From Megasphaera sp. UBA1696 (GTDB lineage Bacteria; Bacillota; Negativicutes; Veillonellales; Megasphaeraceae), in the NCBI GenBank assembly GCA_002319965.1, contig DCJQ01000019.1:579-30610 (forward strand): 30,032 bases of DNA. The letters run 5' to 3'. The translations under genes were made by a program, and so were the position numbers. The notes beneath the pieces were generated by a model. The model was not told the origin of the DNA. It worked only from the letters and a program-made list of their open reading frames with translations, and searched no databases. Shown here piece after piece: positions 15,406-21,999 of the stretch (positions are counted from its first letter, which is position 1; each line of letters starts with the position of its first letter).

Positions 15406-16536
15406 TTATTTTCCCAGTATATTTTCTTTCTGCGAACCTTTCTTATGGACGCGAATAAGGACGACTTCCGGCGGCGGACCGATCCGGAACAAGGCACCCC
15501 AGGCTCCATAACCGCTGGAAACCATGGCCGTCATCTTACCGAACGTACGGGTCCCGTAGTCAAGGGCAAAAAGGCGGCTCGTCACCAGCCGGTTCGGCCA
15601 AAACTGACCGGCATGGGTATGGCCGCTGACGTGAAGGTCCCAACCGGCTTCGGAGACCTGATGAATATGCATCGGTTCGTGTTCCATAAAAATCGAAAAA
15701 GATTCGCTGTCGGCCTTTCGTACCGGTGCCGCCGGCGCGATATAATAATCTTCCCGGCCAAAGAGAGTCACCCCCGGAATAGGAGTCACGACGTCGCCGT
15801 TCAGGACCTGAACGCCATAGCGGCCTAAGACTTCCGCTTCCAGAGCCAAGTTTTCACCGTACGTATCGTGATTGCCCATGACGGCAAAGACGCCGGCCGG
15901 AGCCGTAAGGCCTTCAAAACCGGAAAAGCTGTCTTCTTTTAAGACGTATTGCAAATCGCCGTCGATGATATCACCGCCCATGAGGACCATGTCGGGCCGG
16001 CAGGCATTGACGTCCCGCGTCAGTTGGCGGCTGAAAGACGTCCCCAAGACGGCACCCAAATGAATGTCGCTGACGAAGGCAATGGAAAAGTCGCGGTCAA
16101 TGGCCTTGTCGGTCTCGATGTCGACGGTCCGCACGACCTGATGATGGCCGATCCAGGCGCCGACAGCCAACAACAGCCAAGTGAGCCCAAAAGCAAAGGC
16201 GCTGTAATAGACGGAAACCGTCCCCTGCCAAAGGTCATTGCGGCCCATGAGCTGGGTGACAATCCACAATAAGAGTCCCGGAATGAGGAGCATCGTCGCA
16301 TAGTAAGAAAAGGAAAACCAATAACCGGCAAAGCGGGTCAGCCCCCTCGTCACCATCGGCGGCAGGGATTCCGAAAAAACATAAGGTATGACATACAGGA
16401 TTGGCAGTACCATAAAAAGCGCCAAAAGAGGCATCTCCGGCACGGGCAGACTATGGCGAAAGAGTGCCCATTGGCCGAGTACCGACAATTCGCCGATGAA
16501 AGCCAGAATCAAATAAAAATAATGGCGTTGTTTCAC
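15406..16536 (-). CDS. Membrane metallophosphoesterase (YkuE/YaeI-like)
   Basis: A 376-residue protein with four N-terminal transmembrane helices up to about residue 130, then a calcineurin-like phosphoesterase domain. The metal-binding motifs are all present: D-I-H (V-S-D-I-H-L-G), G-D-I-I-D, G-N-H-D and G-H-T-H. The family includes phosphodiesterases acting on lipid-linked or UDP-linked substrates; the substrate here is unknown. The start is GTG with GGGGGAG upstream. It is first of a two-gene unit with asparaginase, a pairing without an obvious functional link. Confidence 0.9.
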   Translation of the reverse strand: MKQRHYFYLILAFIGELSVLGQWALFRHSLPVPEMPLLALFMVLPILYVIPYVFSESLPPMVTRGLTRFAGYWFSFSYYATMLLIPGLLLWIVTQLMGRNDLWQGTVSVYYSAFAFGLTWLLLAVGAWIGHHQVVRTVDIETDKAIDRDFSIAFVSDIHLGAVLGTSFSRQLTRDVNACRPDMVLMGGDIIDGDLQYVLKEDSFSGFEGLTAPAGVFAVMGNHDTYGENLALEAEVLGRYGVQVLNGDVVTPIPGVTLFGREDYYIAPAAPVRKADSESFSIFMEHEPMHIHQVSEAGWDLHVSGHTHAGQFWPNRLVTSRLFALDYGTRTFGKMTAMVSSGYGAWGALFRIGPPPEVVLIRVHKKGSQKENILGK

Positions 16537-16628
16537 AGCATCTCCCCCATTCGTATACGCTAATAAATCATGTCATCTTATCATAAAAATTTCCATGGCC
16601 CCTGTCAAGGCAGGCACCGAAAAAGCCG

Positions 16629-16718
16629 AAAAAAACAACAACCGCAAGGACGAAATACGCCCGGCCCCATCCGAAAGGATACGAAGCGAAGCGTCCGCGT
16701 CAATGCGGTTGTTGTTTT
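16629..16718 (-). terminator. Large branched terminator after the hydrolase gene
   Basis: A 15-bp perfect outer stem (AAAACAACAACCGCA, 16632-16646, with 16704-16718) ends in a U-run on the minus strand. The 57-base interior can fold further: GGACG (16648-16652) with CGTCC (16692-16696), and ATCC/GGAT (16669-16680) around GAAA. It is much longer than the other terminators here. Confidence 0.65.
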
Positions 16719-16736
16719 GTGTTCCATAGGGTTTCG

Positions 16737-17471
16737 TTATGCCTTCAGTTCCTGATTGAGCCAAGAAGCAGCATCGCCCATCATATTGGTCGTGACGAAG
16801 TGGCCTAAGCCGTCGTAGACGACGGACTGGCTCTTTACATCGCGGTGTGTGGCCAGCTTTTCAAGATAAAGCTCCTGAGCGGCTCCATCGACGACATCAT
16901 CGGCGCCGCCGCGAAGGGACAAGAGAGAACGGCCGCTGAGGCGATCCATATGCTGATAGGGATCCATGGCGGCGAACTGCATCTGCAAGAAACGATAAGA
17001 CCGCGGCTTTTCGATGTGAAGGGACGAGCGGAAACGCCGTTCCGATTCTTCCCACCAGCCGGAGCCGTTCATGACGACAGCCGTCTTGAACTCTTTAAAC
17101 AGGCTCCAAGCACCGACGGCCGTAAAGCCGCCCATAGAATGACCCATGACGGCCAAGGGCGTATTGGGCCAACGTTCCGAAATATATTCCAGCATAAGGG
17201 GTACTTCCATCATGTTTTGGAAGATCGTCTGCCAAAAATCAGCGTAGACGGCCTTGCTTTCATAGTCAAGGGTACCGCGATGGCCGTGATTGACGGCATC
17301 GGGAATGACCACATCGTAGCCGTACGAAGCTAAGATGCGGCCGCGGACGGCCTGAAATTCCTTCTGCGACGACCAGCCGTGATAAAACAAGACGACGCCT
17401 TTTGCTTTTTCACCGGATGTAATAACGAGACCGGGAATCCCTTTGAGACCAACTTCTCTTTCTTCAATCAT
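16737..17471 (-). CDS. Alpha/beta hydrolase (serine esterase-like)
   Basis: A 244-residue cytoplasmic alpha/beta hydrolase. The oxyanion strand F-Y-H-G-W-S-S occurs near residue 30 and the nucleophile elbow G-H-S-M-G-G at 110-115 (Ser112). The acid is probably in G-G-A-D-D near 190 and the histidine in G-L-G-H-F near 224. The spacing fits a single-domain esterase similar to YitV-type proteins. The substrate is unknown. It follows the proline-rich membrane protein gene by 17 bases and probably ends the NfeD-FloA transcript. The ribosome site GAGAGGA is somewhat distant from the ATG. Confidence 0.9.
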   Translation of the reverse strand: MIEEREVGLKGIPGLVITSGEKAKGVVLFYHGWSSQKEFQAVRGRILASYGYDVVIPDAVNHGHRGTLDYESKAVYADFWQTIFQNMMEVPLMLEYISERWPNTPLAVMGHSMGGFTAVGAWSLFKEFKTAVVMNGSGWWEESERRFRSSLHIEKPRSYRFLQMQFAAMDPYQHMDRLSGRSLLSLRGGADDVVDGAAQELYLEKLATHRDVKSQSVVYDGLGHFVTTNMMGDAASWLNQELKA

Positions 17472-17488
17472 CTATGGTTAAATCCTCT

Positions 17489-17917
17489 CTACTTTTTTAT
17501 AAATCCCTTGCGATGAGCCAACGGTTCCTGCCAGATTTCTGACCAGACGAAGCCGGCGTACAGTTCTTTCGCCTGAGGCGTGAGACCGCTCCAAGCTGCC
17601 GGACGGACGCGCTGGGGCACGACGACCGGCACAGACCGGGGACGTTCTGCAGCGACCCGTGGCGGCGCCATCTTTTTCGGAAGCGCCGGTTCCGGTTCAT
17701 CAGGGAAATTCATATTATCCCAGCCCTCATCCCAATCGGGAAAGGACGGTTCCGGCACGGTCGGTTCCGGTGCTTCCATCTTTGGGGCCGGAGCCGGCTT
17801 ACGCCGCGGCGGCACGGGAATGGGCCCCTTGCTCCGAGGGTACCTCCGCTTGCGGCGCAAGAGGTCGGGCAGGACCCCCATCAAGACAACGACGATAATC
17901 ATCCATACAAGATCCAT
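17489..17917 (-). CDS. Proline-rich single-pass membrane protein
   Basis: A 142-residue protein with a transmembrane helix at residues 1-18 (V-W-M-I-I-V-V-V-L-M-G-V-L-P-D-L-L), then a basic stop-transfer patch R-R-K-R-R, so the rest should be cytoplasmic. The middle is rich in Pro, Glu and Lys and likely disordered. The last 40 residues are a short conserved-looking helix region (L-T-P-Q-A-K-E-L-Y-A-G-F-V-W-S-E-I). The ATG at 17917 is preferred because AGGTGA is correctly spaced; GTG at 17926 and ATG at 17923 are possible. The floA stop TAG overlaps this ribosome site, so the two are coupled. No family recognised. Confidence 0.75.
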   Translation of the reverse strand: MDLVWMIIVVVLMGVLPDLLRRKRRYPRSKGPIPVPPRRKPAPAPKMEAPEPTVPEPSFPDWDEGWDNMNFPDEPEPALPKKMAPPRVAAERPRSVPVVVPQRVRPAAWSGLTPQAKELYAGFVWSEIWQEPLAHRKGFIKK

Positions 17918-17926
17918 GGTCATCAC

Positions 17927-18973
17927 CTACTGTTCCGAATGGCTTCCATCGTGATGGTCGTGGTGGTCATCCTTTACGGTCGAAGCCGACTGGGTCTTAG
18001 GCACGCCGGCCTGGGCGACAGCCGTACGCATGTCCGTATCGGCCATGATATTCTTCATATTGTAATAGTCCATAACGCCTAATTTTCCTTCACGCAAAGC
18101 CTGGGACAGCGCCAGGGGAACTTCCGCCTGGGCTTCGACGACCTTGGCCTGCATTTCCTGGGTATAGGCCTGCATTTCCTGTTCCTTAGCGACCGCCATG
18201 GCACGCCGTTCTTCGGCCTTTGCCTGAGCGATCTGCTTGTCGGCTTCGGCCTGGTCGGTCTGGAGGCGGGCGCCGATATTGCGGCCTACGTCGACGTCGG
18301 CAATATCGATGGACAAGATTTCAAAAGCCGTCCCGGCATCGAGGCCCTTGTTGAGGACGGTCTTACTGATTTTGTCCGGGTTTTCCAACACTTCGGAATG
18401 GTCTTGAGCCGAGCCGACGCTGGTAACGATCCCTTCGCCGACACGGGCAATGACCGTCGCTTCACCGGCACCGCCGACGAGGCGGTCGATGTTAGCACGA
18501 ACCGTAACCCGGGCCCGTACCTTCAATTCGATCCCGTTTTGGGCAACAGCGGAAATAAAAGGCGTTTCGATGACTTTCGGATTGACACTCATCTGAACGG
18601 CTTCCAAGACGTCGCGGCCGGCCAGGTCGATGGCGCAGGCCCGTTCAAACGTCAGGGACATGGTCGCCCGGTGAGCAGCGATGAGGGCATCGACGACGCG
18701 GTCGACGTCACCGCCGGCCAGGTAGTGGGCTTCGAGCTGATTGACGTTGACGTCGAGGCCGGCCTTATTGGCCTTGACCAAGGGCAGGATAATCTTAGAC
18801 GGGATGACCCGGCGCAGGCGCATACCGATGAGGTTGACGATGCCTACGGAGACGCCGGCTGCCATAGCTGAAATCCACAGTCCGATGGGCACGAAGTGCA
18901 GGAATAAGGCGATGACGACAACGGCCAAGGCAATGATGAAGATAGGCACGGCTAGAAAAGATACAATTGTCAT
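17927..18973 (-). CDS. floA: Flotillin-like protein FloA
   Basis: A 348-residue protein closely matching FloA (YqfA) of Bacillus as I know that sequence. A membrane hairpin segment lies at residues 5-45 (F-V-P-I-G-L-W-I-S-A), followed by the band-7 region with G-L-D-V-N-V-N-Q-L-E-A-H-Y-L-A-G-G and Q-M-S-V-N-P-K-V-I-E-T-P-F. The Ala/Glu-rich coiled coil begins near Q-T-D-Q-A-E-A-D-K. The C-terminus is His/Asp-rich. FloA organises membrane microdomains and works with NfeD proteins, encoded just upstream. ATG 18973 aligns with the family start but lacks a Shine-Dalgarno site. A GTG at 19066 would add 31 residues. Confidence 0.93.
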   Translation of the reverse strand: MTIVSFLAVPIFIIALAVVVIALFLHFVPIGLWISAMAAGVSVGIVNLIGMRLRRVIPSKIILPLVKANKAGLDVNVNQLEAHYLAGGDVDRVVDALIAAHRATMSLTFERACAIDLAGRDVLEAVQMSVNPKVIETPFISAVAQNGIELKVRARVTVRANIDRLVGGAGEATVIARVGEGIVTSVGSAQDHSEVLENPDKISKTVLNKGLDAGTAFEILSIDIADVDVGRNIGARLQTDQAEADKQIAQAKAEERRAMAVAKEQEMQAYTQEMQAKVVEAQAEVPLALSQALREGKLGVMDYYNMKNIMADTDMRTAVAQAGVPKTQSASTVKDDHHDHHDGSHSEQ

Positions 18974-18989
18974 AAGGCAGAATGCTGCG

Positions 18990-19120
18990 CAAAACACAGT
19001 CCGCAGAGACCCTTGCGGACACGGTGAACCCTTCTGTGCTGCAGAGGCCGCAGCAAACTTCGCCACCTTTCTCTTTTCACACGAACCATACGGCCCGAGT
19101 GCCTCTGCCAGTCCTCGGGC
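18990..19120 (-). promoter_or_regulatory. Hairpin-rich leader of floA with complementary loops
   Basis: Three perfect stems precede the floA ATG: GTCCGCA/TGCGGAC (18999-19020), TGCTGC/GCAGCA (19037-19055) and GCCCGAG/CTCGGGC (19093-19120). The loop of the second (AGAGGCC on the plus strand) and of the third (containing GCCTCT) are complementary. No known riboswitch consensus was recognised. Confidence 0.45.
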
Positions 19121-19165
19121 AGCTCCTTCCGCACGGGGGAAGGCATTCCTATTTTAAAAGCTTTG

Positions 19166-19174
19166 ACTATAACA
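19166..19174 (-). promoter_or_regulatory. Candidate promoter of floA
   Basis: TGTTATAGT on the minus strand is an extended -10, placed about 190 bases before floA and upstream of all three leader hairpins. The -35 is not clear. Confidence 0.4.
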
Positions 19175-19228
19175 TAATACCGTTTATGCATAGTTTTATT
19201 ATAGCTTACTTTGTCACTTTATTCCATC

Positions 19229-20539
19229 TCAATCCTTCAGATGGCGTTCCGGCTCCGGTTCGACGACGATGCGGCCGCCTTCGACGCTGATGACACGGAC
19301 CGTGACGTCGCGGTCGATGAAGGAACCATTGGCTACGGCATCGACCCGTTCTTTACCGATGCGTATCGTCCCGGACGGACGCAGAATGGTAATCGTCGTC
19401 CCTCGTTCATAGAGGTAGCGGCTGTAGTCTTCCTGAGACGTATAGCCTTTCTCCTTCGTCGAACGATTCTTAAGGGTCAATTTATCAAAGAGAGAGCTCT
19501 TCGGCAAATGGCGACCCAAGAAGTAAAAGACGATGAGGGCTAAAACGGTCCCGCCGGCCAGAATATAGATCGACTCATAAGTAGCCCCGAGCATAAAGAA
19601 CAGGCTGCCGAACAAGAGGACGACGCCGGCCAGGCCGAAAATGCCGATGCCCGGCGATGCCAATTCAAGGCCGATGCACAACAGGCTGACTAAGAAGGCG
19701 GCAATGATTTTAAGATCCGCCACCAAGGGTTCGTTGCCGGAATAGAGTAAAAGTCCGCCAAAGACGAAGGCCGTGGCAATGCCGGCACCGATACCGGCCA
19801 TCTTGATTTCTGCCAAGAGGGCGGCAATGATCAAGGCGACGAATAAGGTTCGTACATAGGGGTTCTGTAAAATACCAATCATGTCATCACGCCAATCTTT
19901 ATCTACATAAATGGTCTGTGCATCGCCAAGGCTGTAAAGAGCCAAGGCGTCGGACAAGGTATCGGCCGAACCGTCCGATACATTCAGTTCTTTAGCTTGT
20001 CCGTCGGACAAGGCCAGGATTTTGCCCGGTTCTGCATAGCCCGGATATCCCTTGGTCTTGTCAACCATGGCTTCGGCAACGCCGGGATTGTGGCCGGTCT
20101 GAGCCGCAGTCGTACTGAATTCAGCTTTTAAGGCGGCGATGTTTTTCTCCGTGTCGGGAATCGGTTCAGCCGCACCGATACTGCTTCCCGGGGCCATGAT
20201 GATGTGGCGGCTGGACAAGGCGATGAGGGCGCCTGCCGACCAGGCCCGCGACGTAATATAGGCGATGACCGGCACGTCAGAGGCCATGATCATATCCCGA
20301 ATCTTTAAAGCACTGTCGACGCGGCCGCCTAAGGTGTTGATAGGAATGACGACGGCCGTATCGCCGTTTTCTTCAGCCTGGCGCAGCCCTCGCTGAATAA
20401 AGGCCACCTGACTGCCGTCGATATCGCCGGAAATAGGCAGTACGCGGACCGTATCGGCCTGCACCGACGCGGCCGGCAGGGCAGCTGTCAGCGAAAACAT
20501 AAGGACCAAGGCGGTTATCATGCGCAATACAAAGGTCAT
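19229..20539 (-). CDS. NfeD-family membrane-bound serine protease
   Basis: A 436-residue long-form NfeD. After a signal peptide (about 28 residues) comes a ClpP-like protease domain with S-R-A-W-S-A-G-A-L-I-A-L around the catalytic serine and a lysine further on. Five or so membrane helices span about residues 235-365. A C-terminal OB-fold runs from about 385 (G-T-I-R-I-G-K-E-R-V-D-A-V-A-N-G-S-F-I). Known partners are SPFH proteins such as the FloA encoded next. The ATG at 20539 has AGGTGAGG upstream; the ATG at 20557 overlaps the previous stop as ATGA and is the alternative. Confidence 0.92.
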   Translation of the reverse strand: MTFVLRMITALVLMFSLTAALPAASVQADTVRVLPISGDIDGSQVAFIQRGLRQAEENGDTAVVIPINTLGGRVDSALKIRDMIMASDVPVIAYITSRAWSAGALIALSSRHIIMAPGSSIGAAEPIPDTEKNIAALKAEFSTTAAQTGHNPGVAEAMVDKTKGYPGYAEPGKILALSDGQAKELNVSDGSADTLSDALALYSLGDAQTIYVDKDWRDDMIGILQNPYVRTLFVALIIAALLAEIKMAGIGAGIATAFVFGGLLLYSGNEPLVADLKIIAAFLVSLLCIGLELASPGIGIFGLAGVVLLFGSLFFMLGATYESIYILAGGTVLALIVFYFLGRHLPKSSLFDKLTLKNRSTKEKGYTSQEDYSRYLYERGTTITILRPSGTIRIGKERVDAVANGSFIDRDVTVRVISVEGGRIVVEPEPERHLKD

Positions 20540-20553
20540 TCCCTCACCTGCTT

Positions 20554-20958
20554 TCATTCGCTCACTTTGTCAGGCGCCGCAACGCATTGAAAATAACCGG
20601 CACGATGGAGTTTTTCCAATTCTTCCGGTGAAATATTGCGGGCAGCTTGCTTTTCTAATTCTTCAATCGGTTTTTCCTCAATCATATGGATCTTGTCGAC
20701 GACGGCATCATAGACAGCCGGCGGCTTATTGGCTTTAATCCATTCCAGCATGTGATCGAACCAGGTGCGGCACGTCCAAGCATCTTTGCCGTGGTTGTGA
20801 CCGCAGAGAATCTTAATCTGATCCTGTTCCGGAATCTTAGCCAGTAACCAATTCCACCGTTCACGGGCAATCAAATAATGATAAAAGGCATCGACCTCAC
20901 GCAAATGTTGCTCTTGAAGCTCCAACGTATAGCGTGACCAAAATAAACTGAGAGTCAT
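20554..20958 (-). CDS. Hypothetical helical protein before nfeD
   Basis: A 134-residue soluble protein that I do not recognise. It is rich in Trp, His and Glu. The centre has C-G-H-N-H-G-K-D-A-W-T-C (two cysteines and two histidines, possibly metal-binding), and the C-terminal part is a Glu/Lys-rich helix. The ATG at 20958 has GGAGG 8 bases upstream; a TTG five codons earlier is rejected. Its stop overlaps the ATGA of nfeD, so it belongs to that operon. It is the first gene of the unit and follows a leader with a terminator-like hairpin. Confidence 0.75.
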   Translation of the reverse strand: MTLSLFWSRYTLELQEQHLREVDAFYHYLIARERWNWLLAKIPEQDQIKILCGHNHGKDAWTCRTWFDHMLEWIKANKPPAVYDAVVDKIHMIEEKPIEELEKQAARNISPEELEKLHRAGYFQCVAAPDKVSE

Positions 20959-21046
20959 AATGACTACCTCCAAGCAATATAGTAAAACTTAGATTACCTT
21001 ACGATAGATATTCTACACCATCTTGTCAAATTCCTTCTTATCCAAA

Positions 21047-21083
21047 GAAAAAACGAGGCCACCGCCAGGCCCGTCCGGCCCCG
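21047..21083 (-). terminator. Leader terminator, possible attenuator
   Basis: On the minus strand CGGGGCC (21083-21077) pairs with GGCCTCG (21060-21054), followed by a run of six U. It lies 90 bases before the 134-residue gene and about 35 bases after a plausible transcription start. A pairing of CACCTTGCCA (21106-21097) with TGGCGGTG (21067-21060) offers an alternative fold. Confidence 0.5.
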
Positions 21084-21123
21084 TAAATTCGCCCGATGGC
21101 AAGGTGATTCAGAGCCTACCCAG

Positions 21124-21132
21124 AGTATACCA
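21124..21132 (-). promoter_or_regulatory. Promoter upstream of the leader terminator
   Basis: TGGTATACT on the minus strand forms an extended -10 with a good hexamer. The -35 is weak. Transcription would begin near 21117. Confidence 0.5.
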
Positions 21133-21711
21133 CAGCTATCAATAAATTCCACTATATCCCTTCCCTTTCACGGATCATATTTTTCTATTATATATTACAA
21201 GACCTTTACCCAATACATTAGCTTGCACTCTGTCTTTTACCTTTGCCATTCACGACGAGATGACACAAATTTGTCACCACCACGATGCATCTACCCTAAA
21301 AAACGCAAAAAAAGTCCAATATTATATTGACACCGGGATGTTATATAAGATAATATATATCATGTTTATAGGTAGTTTTTAAAGTCTATGGATACCCATT
21401 TGTTGTTATTTGCTATTTATTTGCAATCCGTATTGTTTTTATCAATTATAATCAAATATCATCGATAACAACTTGCCAGACTTCGGTTTTTATAGAGTTG
21501 TCCGTTACTTATTTTTTAATAATTTTAACCATAAGCATAATCACTGACGTTAAAATCATCATAATAATAAACATTTTTATTTATAAAGCCTATATACACA
21601 AAACACAATGATTGTCTTTTATGGAATTAAAAAATCTTTATCAAACGCTTTTCCCCGCTAAAATCGCAGGATACTCATCCCAAAAAGGTATACTTGCATC
21701 TTAAAAATATC
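21133..21711. other. AT-rich intergenic gap without recognisable genes
   Basis: No open frame with a ribosome site was found on either strand. The stretch is clearly more AT-rich than its neighbours. It contains a 16-base palindrome-like site TGACACAAATTTGTCA (21261-21276) and a plus-strand promoter-like pair TTGACA (21327-21332) and GATAAT (21349-21354) at 16 bases, which could start a small RNA or a very long leader. Nothing further can be supported. Confidence 0.5.
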
Positions 21712-21739
21712 TTGAACTGTGTTTTAAACGTGATATAAT
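21712..21739 (+). promoter_or_regulatory. Promoter of the autotransporter gene
   Basis: TTGAAC (21712-21717), 16 bases and TATAAT (21734-21739) with a TG extension. It implies a leader of roughly 200 bases before the ATG at 21952. Confidence 0.7.
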
Positions 21740-21781
21740 AAACTCGAAAGATTACAGTTTATTGTATCCTAATCCGTATCA

Positions 21782-21892
21782 AAAAACCTTCATATTCCCG
21801 AAGAGCCCTTGGATTTCTTATAAAATTTCATGTGTCTATATTGTAATAAGATAGATTCAAAATGACTCATGATGGCATGTATGAAGGTTTTT
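21782..21892 (+). promoter_or_regulatory. Long-range inverted repeat in the autotransporter leader
   Basis: AAAAACCTTCATA (21782-21794) and its exact complement TATGAAGGTTTTT (21880-21892) enclose 85 bases. In the transcript they could close a large stem, 60 bases before the ribosome site. A small mobile element with terminal repeats is a less likely reading. Confidence 0.4.
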
Positions 21893-21951
21893 ATGATAGC
21901 ATAAATTTGATTATTTCCATCAAAATTATACCAAGAAAAGAGGACTTGATT

Positions 21952-21999
21952 ATGAACACCTAGAAAGAGAAACACCTTCTTGCAAAAGTCGCAGCTGTC
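21952..21999 (+). other. Expected start of the autotransporter, interrupted by TAG
   Basis: AGAGGA is placed 7 bases before ATG AAC ACC TAG, and the frame then continues as K-E-K-H-L-L-A-K-V-A-A-V directly into the autotransporter. The basic and hydrophobic residues here complete a normal signal peptide, so the TAG at 21961-21963 looks like a recent change, for example from CAG. Confidence 0.75.

Noticed and set aside
15387..15509. N-terminal extension of asparaginase by 41 codons
   Set aside because: It overlaps the upstream gene, lacks a ribosome site and does not look like a signal peptide, whereas AGAGGAGG precedes the start at 15386.
18974..19066. N-terminal extension of FloA from GTG 19066
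   Set aside because: FloA of other bacteria begins at the position of ATG 18973, and the GTG is too close to its GA-rich upstream segment. It remains possible because ATG 18973 also lacks a ribosome site.
20974..21951. The AT-rich kilobase as a prophage remnant or genomic island
   Set aside because: No integrase, attachment repeat, tRNA or transposase fragment is visible; low GC alone is common in regulatory spacers.
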